The notes under the pieces were generated by a model. That model was not told where the DNA came from. It searched no databases and saw nothing but the letters and a program-made list of their open reading frames with translations. A stretch of DNA of 64,000 nucleotides from Bin87 sp965208015 (GTDB lineage Bacteria; Chloroflexota; Dehalococcoidia; Lucifugimonadales; UBA3495), in contig OZ242308.1 of NCBI GenBank assembly GCA_965208015.1, forward strand, positions 620,001-684,000, given 5' to 3'. Below are positions 58,351 through 64,000 of this stretch, in pieces. The translations under genes and the position numbers were made by a program. Position 1 is the first letter of the stretch, and every line of letters starts with the position of its first letter.

Positions 58351-58956
58351 ATGGTTACCCGTGGATTCTTCGGACGACGCCGCGAAACGCCCCCTCGCCC
58401 CATCCCGCCCGGTCAATACCTGGAACGGGGCTTCCCGGTGCTGACCGCAGGTCCAACCCAGCGGGTGCCGCTGGATCAGTGGAGTTTCGTGCTGGTGGGC
58501 GCAGAGGGCGAGCCCCTCGGTGAATGGAACTGGGAGCAGTTCCGCTCCTTGCCCGAGACGGAAATCCACACCGACATCCACTGCGTCACCAAGTGGAGCA
58601 AGTTGGACACCACCTGGAAGGGCGTCACCATCGACGACCTCCTGGTCGCCGCCGGGGTTTCTGATCCGCTGCCCTACCTCATGGCTTTCTCCTACGGAGG
58701 CTACACCACCAACCTGCCCACGTGGGATGTGCTGGAGGGTCGCGGCATGGTCGCCTTCGAGTTCGATGGCCAGCCCATCGCTGCCGAGCACGGGGGGCCG
58801 GCTCGCCTGGTGGTGCCGCACCTGTACTTCTGGAAATCCGCCAAGTGGCTGCGCGGCATCCGATTCATGCCCCACGATCAACCCGGCTTCTGGGAGCAAT
58901 ACGGTTACCACATGTACGGGGATCCCTGGAAGGAACAGCGGTACTGGGGCGATTAA
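58351..58956 (+). CDS. molybdopterin-dependent oxidoreductase (sulfite oxidase/YedY-type)
   Basis: A 201-residue protein of the oxidoreductase molybdopterin-binding family. The Mo-ligating cysteine is in HTDIHCVTKWSKLDTTWKGV (near residue 77), and GGYTTNLPTWDVL, GGPARLVVPHLYFWKSAKWL and the C-terminal GYHMYGDPWKEQRYWGD are the usual conserved surfaces. It lacks a signal peptide, unlike periplasmic YedY/MsrP. A flavin reductase gene follows within 50 bases and may supply electrons. Confidence 0.9.
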   Translation: MVTRGFFGRRRETPPRPIPPGQYLERGFPVLTAGPTQRVPLDQWSFVLVGAEGEPLGEWNWEQFRSLPETEIHTDIHCVTKWSKLDTTWKGVTIDDLLVAAGVSDPLPYLMAFSYGGYTTNLPTWDVLEGRGMVAFEFDGQPIAAEHGGPARLVVPHLYFWKSAKWLRGIRFMPHDQPGFWEQYGYHMYGDPWKEQRYWGD

Positions 58957-59004
58957 TCCTTCTCCCTTGATGAGAGAGGATGTCCCAAGCATCCTGAATA
59001 TCCT

Positions 59005-59769
59005 GTGCATCGATGTAGAGAAACCGTACCGTGGCAATCAGCCACCGTGGAGCGGGTAACTGTCGAGACCTACCGCGCCAAGACCTACACCCTTCGGCTC
59101 GCTGAGCCGCGCCCCTTTCGCGCTGGCCAGCACTACGATGTGCGTCTCACCGCCCCGGATGGCTACCAGGCGCAGCGGTCCTACTCGGTGGCCTCCGCTC
59201 CCGATAATTTCGCCCGCATTGATCTGACGGTGGAGCTGATACCCGACGGCGAGGTCTCCCCGTATTTCCATGAGGTGGTGGAACCGGGCGACGTCCTGGA
59301 AGTGCGCGGGCCCATAGGCGGTCCCTTCACTTGGACGCCCGACCTGGCCGGCCCCCTGCTGCTGCTCGCCGGTGGCTCCGGCATCGTCCCCCTGAAATCC
59401 ATCCTGATGCACCGCAACCTGGCTTCCCCGGACACGCCGGCCCTGCTGCTGTATTCGACGCGCGGCCCGGAGGACATCATCTACCGTAAGTTCCTCGACG
59501 GCGTGGGTCGCCGCGACGGCGGCGTGGCCGTGCGGTGTACGCTCACCAGGCGGCAGCCGCCCGGCTGGATTGGATACGACCGCCGAGTCGATGCCGCCAT
59601 GGTGCGGGAATGTATTGACGACCTCATGGAGATGCACGGCGGCGAAGCGGTTCCTTTAGCCTACGCCTGCGGGCCAACCGGGTTCGTAGAGGCCGCGGCT
59701 GACGCCCTGCTCTCGTTAGGGGTCGACGAGGCAACCATCCGCACTGAGCATTTTGGGCCGACTCAGTAG
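59005..59769 (+). CDS. flavodoxin/ferredoxin reductase-type oxidoreductase (FNR family)
   Basis: A protein of up to 254 residues with an FAD domain (RSYSVASAPDN, the flavin-binding RxYS motif) and a pyridine-nucleotide domain (LLLLAGGSGIVPLKSIL; YACGPTGFVEAAADAL). No iron-sulfur domain is attached. The frame opens with GTG at 59005, but its first codons come from a half copy of the dispersed palindrome. The GTG at 59047 (VERVTVETYRAKTYT) is a likelier start. It is the probable redox partner of the preceding molybdoenzyme. Its end overlaps the convergent M50-like gene by seven bases. Confidence 0.85.
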   Translation: MHRCRETVPWQSATVERVTVETYRAKTYTLRLAEPRPFRAGQHYDVRLTAPDGYQAQRSYSVASAPDNFARIDLTVELIPDGEVSPYFHEVVEPGDVLEVRGPIGGPFTWTPDLAGPLLLLAGGSGIVPLKSILMHRNLASPDTPALLLYSTRGPEDIIYRKFLDGVGRRDGGVAVRCTLTRRQPPGWIGYDRRVDAAMVRECIDDLMEMHGGEAVPLAYACGPTGFVEAAADALLSLGVDEATIRTEHFGPTQ

Positions 59770-60458
59770 CCCGTGGCTAGCCCGGCCAACCAGTTTGCCA
59801 CCGGGAGCAGGGTGGACCAAATGATGCCCGGCCGCAGCACGAAGTCCGATGCGATCAATGCCACCAACAGCAGCGGCGCAAACCTCTGGAACCGCTGGTG
59901 TCCCTCTGCGGACGAGGCCGGCAGCAGCGCGCCCAGGGCCCGATAACCCGCCAGAGGCGCCAGGGGCAATACTTGGAATGCGGCTTGCAGCAGGTTGTAG
60001 ATGATCAACAACCCGATCACGTCGGATATGCCGGACCGCAACCCGCCGGTCATCACCAGGTTCAGACCGTCCGGTGAGGGGTAAGTCCAACCCAGCAGGC
60101 CCGCCTTCACCGGCGAAGCCAACAGAAACGCAACCGTAAGGTTACCCAACGGACCGGCCGCCGACACCATGACCGACTGCCATCGCCCCTGCCGCCCCGG
60201 CGGTCCCGGCAACTGGCGGCCCCAGCCGAAGCCGGAGACGGTCGCCAGGATCATCCCGGCGATGTCCAGGTGGCGCAGCGGATTGCCGAAGAGCCGCCCC
60301 TGCGCTCGCGGGGCCGGGTCTCCCAACACTGTCGCCACCAGCGCCTGGAACCACCCGTTGACCCAGACGGCAACGGCGCCGGAGAAGGCGCAAAGGACCG
60401 CCAGACGCACGAAAGCCCCGATGTCATCGGGCAGCAGGTTCGCGGACGATATCAGCAT
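59763..60458 (-). CDS. site-2 protease (M50) family protein lacking catalytic residues
   Basis: A 231-residue membrane protein aligned by eye with YwhC-type M50 peptidases: VLGDPAPRAQGRLFGNPLRHLD corresponds to the strongly conserved LGDPTPRxxGRLTLNPLxHLD, and GFGWGRQLPGP to the next segment. The zinc motif HExxH is replaced by NGWFQ, and the third-ligand motif (NxxPxPxLDG) by LPLAPLAGYRAL, without the Asp. It therefore cannot be an ordinary metalloprotease and may be a membrane scaffold or regulator. Confidence 0.8.
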   Translation of the reverse strand: MLISSANLLPDDIGAFVRLAVLCAFSGAVAVWVNGWFQALVATVLGDPAPRAQGRLFGNPLRHLDIAGMILATVSGFGWGRQLPGPPGRQGRWQSVMVSAAGPLGNLTVAFLLASPVKAGLLGWTYPSPDGLNLVMTGGLRSGISDVIGLLIIYNLLQAAFQVLPLAPLAGYRALGALLPASSAEGHQRFQRFAPLLLVALIASDFVLRPGIIWSTLLPVANWLAGLATGY

Positions 60459-60537
60459 GAGCGGCGGCTATTTTACGCCATCGCCGCCGCAACGCCCGCA
60501 GACCCGCCTGCGAGTTATGGGATCATTCAAACTTGGA

Positions 60538-60990
60538 TCAGACCTGCTCGGCCCACCGGTCAAACGACACGCCGCCGGTGTACTGCTCGGGCAACAATCC
60601 CCACAGGATGTCCAGCAACGGCCGCACGTCTTCCAAGGCGTATCGGGCGCGTTCCACGTTCATATAGACTTCGTAGAAATTGCCATGCAAACCCTCCGCC
60701 GCGCGAAGGCCCCGGTCAATTGTCAGGGCCTGCTCCGGCAGCTCCGCCATCAACCCTGTGATCGCGTCCCGTATGGCTTCGTGATCGTAATGCTCCCAGC
60801 TGCGGAGGGTTGCTACGGCCTTGGCCAACTGAGCTACCGTGCCCCAGCCTTTTTCGCCAGCCTGGCAGTAGTCTCCCTCGACAAGATGGGCCGGCCATTT
60901 GGCCCAGTAATCGCGCGCCTGCTCCAAATGCTTGGCAATGCGGGCATCGCGCCGGGCCGGGGTTTCCGGGCGTCGGATTCGCGGCGGCAT
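60538..60990 (-). CDS. PaREP1-like helical protein
   Basis: A 150-residue helical protein. HLVEGDYCQAGEKGWGTVAQLAKAVA, HYDHEAIRDAI and GLHGNFYEVYMNVERARYAL match the PaREP1/HEPN-like family pattern (GDYxQASEKxWGA ... LHxNFYE). The ATG at 60990 precedes MPPRIRRPETPARRD. It is 14 bases downstream of the di-iron protein gene on the same strand, so the two are likely cotranscribed. Molecular role unknown. Confidence 0.75.
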   Translation of the reverse strand: MPPRIRRPETPARRDARIAKHLEQARDYWAKWPAHLVEGDYCQAGEKGWGTVAQLAKAVATLRSWEHYDHEAIRDAITGLMAELPEQALTIDRGLRAAEGLHGNFYEVYMNVERARYALEDVRPLLDILWGLLPEQYTGGVSFDRWAEQV

Positions 60991-61004
60991 GGTTCCTAAT
61001 ACCT

Positions 61005-62207
61005 CTATTGCAGCACGGCCGCCAGGTCGGGATGCAGGGCGCTCTCCTGTTTCTGGATGCCGGCGTAGTGCAGGCGGGTCAGGTACTGTCGCACGTAGTC
61101 CGCGCGCAGACGGTTGACTGCCGACATACCCTCGGCCATGCCCGCAACCGACCCTCCGGCGATGATCGCCATGGCCTCCCACAGCACCGGGTCTTTCATC
61201 TCCCCCGCCATGTCCTTCTCGATAGAGCCGAGGATCCGGCGCAGGGACACGCCGAATTCGACGCCCTTCACCGCTACCGTGAGCTTCAGCATCGCCATCC
61301 CATAGGCCATGTGCCGCGCCTTGTCCTGCAGGCACAGGCCGAACAGCTTGCGGTCGACCGGGTTGGTGGCGAAGTGCGCGCCGAACCGATACAGCAACAT
61401 CGTCAGCGTGCCGCGGGCGATGTACAGCGACACGGAGACCTCCGGCCAGCCGGCCCGGGTTTCCACCATGCGCCGGCTCATCATGCCGGGAGTTTCCAGC
61501 CCCAGCGCGCCGCCGTTGCACAGGGCGCGATGTCGCATCGCCTCGAAGTGCCGGGCCGAGTCGAACTCCTGGGTGGCCAGGAACATCTTGGGCTCGATGA
61601 AAGCATAGTTCATCCGGTGGAGCCACAGGCCGATGGTGTCGATCTCGGCGGTGGCGTGCTGTCCCAACTCCGTGCACAGCTGACACCAGGCGAGTTCCAG
61701 GATCTCCGGCTGGTCGGGGATGTCGTCCCACGGGATGTCCTGCATGGCGTTCCAGCGGCGCTGGATGGCTTCCTCGTACAGCCACGCCGCGTTGTCTGAC
61801 CACAGCTCGTCCTTGCGGTTCACCGAGTAGTTGTCCAGCCGAGGCATTCCCGGCGTGGCAAAGGAGCCGCGGGGCATCCGGGTCATCTCCCGGCTCTCCT
61901 CGGGAATTTCGCCGTACAGGCCGACGTTGATTCCGTCGATGGTCAGCCCGTGGGCGGTGGGTGCGGCGCGGGTGCCCCACTGCCGGGTGTCCTTCATCCA
62001 GGGGAACCGGTCGGATGGAGACTGTGGTGCCTCGGGTTCGACGACCGTCTCTGCGGTCTCGACGCTTTCGGGCTCGGCCGCCGTGTTTTCAGCCACATCC
62101 TGCTGGACGCGCTCGGCGGCGGACGACCGGTAGTGCCCGGTGGGATTGCTGTCGTCGACGGGCTCGGCCGGGCTGGTGCCGTTCTGCGGATCATTCTGAG
62201 TGGTCAT
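61005..62207 (-). CDS. ferritin-like di-iron protein with long disordered N-terminus
   Basis: A 400-residue protein. The first 75 residues are Glu/Pro/Thr-rich and probably disordered. The rest is a four-helix di-iron fold with metal-site segments ELGQHATAEIDTIGLWLHRM, ATQEFDSARHFEAMRH and LCLQDKARHMAYG, which correspond to the E...ExxH pattern with DxxRH in place of the usual DEARH. Together with the paralogue at 63026-64000 it belongs to the ribonucleotide-reductase/phenol-hydroxylase-like superfamily. Substrate unknown. Confidence 0.8.
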   Translation of the reverse strand: MTTQNDPQNGTSPAEPVDDSNPTGHYRSSAAERVQQDVAENTAAEPESVETAETVVEPEAPQSPSDRFPWMKDTRQWGTRAAPTAHGLTIDGINVGLYGEIPEESREMTRMPRGSFATPGMPRLDNYSVNRKDELWSDNAAWLYEEAIQRRWNAMQDIPWDDIPDQPEILELAWCQLCTELGQHATAEIDTIGLWLHRMNYAFIEPKMFLATQEFDSARHFEAMRHRALCNGGALGLETPGMMSRRMVETRAGWPEVSVSLYIARGTLTMLLYRFGAHFATNPVDRKLFGLCLQDKARHMAYGMAMLKLTVAVKGVEFGVSLRRILGSIEKDMAGEMKDPVLWEAMAIIAGGSVAGMAEGMSAVNRLRADYVRQYLTRLHYAGIQKQESALHPDLAAVLQ

Positions 62208-62238
62208 AATGCCTCGCTTGCGTAATGGGCTGGCTCAA

Positions 62239-62607
62239 TCATACCGCCGCGCGGTCGGCCGCATCCTCTTGCTGGTATTTGCGGAGCAGGCGGCCAAAGC
62301 ACCAATCCGTCCATTCCTCTTTCCTGCCGCCCGTCTTTTCCCAATTCCGGGCCAGTGTAGTCCGGTATCTGGCCTCGAGATTGAGCCAGAGCTGGGCCGA
62401 TATGCCCAAAGTGATCTCCAATCTGGCGGCGATGTCGGGAGTGATAGCGCGGTCGCCGACGATGAGTTCGTTCACGTCTTCCACCCGTAAGCTCAGCGAT
62501 GCCGCGAGTTCCTGTGGCGATATGCCACGGAACTCAATCTCTTCCAGCAAACCTTCGCCGGGTGGTATCGCCAGATCGGAATAGAGCGGCTCGTTGCTAG
62601 TCGTCAT
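62239..62607 (-). CDS. higA: HigA-type antitoxin
   Basis: A 122-residue XRE-family protein. After SDLAIPPGEGLLEEIEFRGI come the helix-turn-helix SPQELAASLSLRVEDVNELI and ITPDIAARLEITLGISAQLWLNLEARY, the classical HigA/VapI arrangement. The ATG at 62607 overlaps the end of the toxin gene. It neutralises the toxin and represses their common promoter. Confidence 0.9.
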   Translation of the reverse strand: MTTSNEPLYSDLAIPPGEGLLEEIEFRGISPQELAASLSLRVEDVNELIVGDRAITPDIAARLEITLGISAQLWLNLEARYRTTLARNWEKTGGRKEEWTDWCFGRLLRKYQQEDAADRAAV

Positions 62608-62896
62608 AGTGGTTGCTGACCTCCTCAAGGACGATGCTTTGCGCCGTGTCACCTCTCGTCACAATGAGACGCCACCGACCTGTTAAGTAGATGGACATTT
62701 CGCCGGTTCGTGAACCGCGCAAGGGATGTAAACGCAGCCGTCTGGCATTGTACAGTTGGCTGAAATCCCTCGCTTCATAGAGATAGTTCACGCGATCGAT
62801 GTATCGCTGACCAACCTCAGGCCCCCAATCTATGGTGGCTCGCGCACGGTTTTCATAGTTCCGCTGTAACTGCCGGGTACGGAAAATTACTTCCAT
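62597..62896 (-). CDS. higB: HigB/RelE-type toxin
   Basis: A 99-residue protein with the HigB signature: LYNARRLRLHPLRGSRTGEM followed by SIYLTGRWRLIVTRGD. Proteins of this family are ribosome-dependent mRNA interferases. The toxin-first gene order and the 11-bp overlap with the antitoxin are normal for higBA. This copy looks intact. Confidence 0.9.
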   Translation of the reverse strand: MEVIFRTRQLQRNYENRARATIDWGPEVGQRYIDRVNYLYEARDFSQLYNARRLRLHPLRGSRTGEMSIYLTGRWRLIVTRGDTAQSIVLEEVSNHYDD

Positions 62897-62966
62897 CGAT
62901 TGCCTGCAATTTGCAGCGTACCGGAACCAGCAAACAACTGCCTATTCCCGGCTGATGCAATAGACA

Positions 62967-62997
62967 ACGGCCCGCCGACCTCAAGACGACGGGCCGT
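62967..62997. terminator. bidirectional hairpin terminator
   Basis: ACGGCCCG (62967-62974) and CGGGCCGT (62990-62997) are perfect complements with further inner GC pairs. It separates the di-iron gene at 63026 from the higBA pair on the same strand. Confidence 0.65.
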
Positions 62998-63025
62998 CGG
63001 CATTCCAGTGCCGATGTGTGGCAAG

Positions 63026-64000
63026 TTACGCTGCTGCCTGGTAGACCTCCAGCAGTGCCGGGTTCACCCGCCCGTTCTCGATGCGGTCGTCGAAGCCGCA
63101 GGACTTCAACCGCTGGAAGTATTCCTTCACCTGCCGCTGGCGGATGGCGGCCAGGATCTTCTGGCCTTCGTCGGCCTTGTCCGCGCCGCCGCCCAGCAGG
63201 ATGGCCAGCGACTCGGCGGTCAGGTTCGCGCTGCGGGCCGCGGGGTTCTCGCCGCCGTTGCCGGTGGCCTGCCGGTCCTCGGCCTCGTCCAGGTAGGCGT
63301 GGACCTCTTCGCGCCGCTCCGGCACGCACTCGCTCATGTAACGCGCGTGCAGGACGCCGAAGGCCACATGACGCGCCTCATCCTGGGCCGCTCGCCGGTA
63401 GATGGCCTTCTCGGCGTCGTTGTACGCCATCAGCTCACCCAGGCGGAACAGGGTCAGCACGTTGCCCTCACCTACGATGTGCAGCCGGCTGGAAAGCTCG
63501 GTGAACTCGCGGGCATTGTCGGTGCTGCCGCCGGTCACGTCGCTGACGGAGTCGATCATCCGCATCAGGCCGCCGCCGTTGGCCAGCGCCCGCTTGCGGA
63601 ACACTTCCATGTGGCGCGACTCATCCATCACCTGGGTCAGCAGGAACATCCGCACCTCGTGGTAGTCCGGCGACATCTGCGCGATGAACCGGCCCGGCAC
63701 GTCGGCGGCCACGAACTCGACCTGCGCGAAGAAGGTGGCCAGCTGGCACTGCGCGGCCTCGATGTCATCGGGCAGCGGGCGCAGCGTATCCCACGGAATG
63801 TCGGTGGCCGAGGACCACTGGCGCGAGACGGCTTCCTGGTACAGCTTGGTCAGGTTGAAGCCCCAGACTTCCTTCTTGTCGCGGAAGGTGTAGGCCGAGA
63901 ACTGCGGCACGCCTTCCCGGGGGATCGCCCCGCGGGTGCGCTGGGTCTGGTTGGGCGACTCGTCCATCAGGTCAGGGGTGTATTGCGCCAGGGTGGGATC
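63026..64000 (-). CDS. ferritin-like di-iron protein, N-terminus beyond the window edge
   Basis: At least 324 residues are visible; the frame continues to the last base (DPTLAQYTPDL before MDESPNQTQ). Metal-site segments are intact: QLATFFAQVEFVAADVPGRF, LLTQVMDESRHMEVFRKRA and AAQDEARHVAFGVLHARY, giving two ExxH-type pairs. The part EVWGFNLTKLYQEAVSRQWSSATDIPWDTL aligns with ELWSDNAAWLYEEAIQRRWNAMQDIPWDDI of the neighbour, so the two are paralogues. It is probably an oxygenase or oxidase. The start cannot be fixed from this window. Confidence 0.82.
   Translation of the reverse strand, partial: DPTLAQYTPDLMDESPNQTQRTRGAIPREGVPQFSAYTFRDKKEVWGFNLTKLYQEAVSRQWSSATDIPWDTLRPLPDDIEAAQCQLATFFAQVEFVAADVPGRFIAQMSPDYHEVRMFLLTQVMDESRHMEVFRKRALANGGGLMRMIDSVSDVTGGSTDNAREFTELSSRLHIVGEGNVLTLFRLGELMAYNDAEKAIYRRAAQDEARHVAFGVLHARYMSECVPERREEVHAYLDEAEDRQATGNGGENPAARSANLTAESLAILLGGGADKADEGQKILAAIRQRQVKEYFQRLKSCGFDDRIENGRVNPALLEVYQAAA

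Overview
The window looks like a chromosomal contig of a GC-rich bacterium, most plausibly a Chloroflexota lineage of the Dehalococcoidia/SAR202 type. That placement is an inference from content, not from a marker gene: many luciferase-like flavin monooxygenases, Rieske and di-iron oxygenases, Fn3 and TIG surface proteins sharing one leader, a collagen-like protein, an AapJQMP-type amino-acid ABC transporter and an Uma2 protein. Housekeeping landmarks are glyA, a XerC/D recombinase, a ComM/YifB ATPase, tRNA-Gly(CCC) and tRNA-Pro(GGG).

Layout. 0-2.2 kb: truncated hydrolase, tRNA-Gly, Na/Pi-type transporter. 2.2-8.1 kb: a decayed phage packaging block (terminase, portal, a second portal fragment, small membrane proteins) plus an AAA ATPase. 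8.6-16.3 kb: four exported proteins; the first two share a hairpin that covers the ribosome binding site. 16.3-23.2 kb: glyA and a TerY-P-type signalling operon (PP2C, two VWA proteins, small membrane ORF, transmembrane kinase with Fn3-like ectodomain). 23.5-37.9 kb: a defence-like island with AAA + DUF4276-like genes, an interrupted DNA methylase, a dCTP-deaminase-like gene and a DUF262/HNH protein.

The methylase is interrupted by a 7,220-bp transposon (26963-34182). It has perfect 21-bp terminal inverted repeats and an 8-bp target duplication (ATTGCCTT), and removing it restores the reading frame. It encodes an IS1595/ISXO2-type transposase. Its cargo includes tRNA and tRNA-like genes, a tnpB gene enclosed in its own related inverted repeats, a strongly structured leader RNA, an ankyrin/zinc protein and a duplicated convergent gene pair. 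This is the most novel part of the window.

38-64 kb is metabolic: hydrolase, flavin monooxygenases, Rieske oxygenase, amidohydrolase, the aap operon, SDR, DnaJ-like protein, ComM, XerD, a molybdopterin oxidoreductase with a flavin reductase partner, a catalytically degenerate M50 protein, a HigBA toxin-antitoxin pair and two paralogous di-iron proteins, the last cut by the right edge. An imperfect palindrome of about 90-110 bp recurs at least five times and seems to have invaded gene ends.
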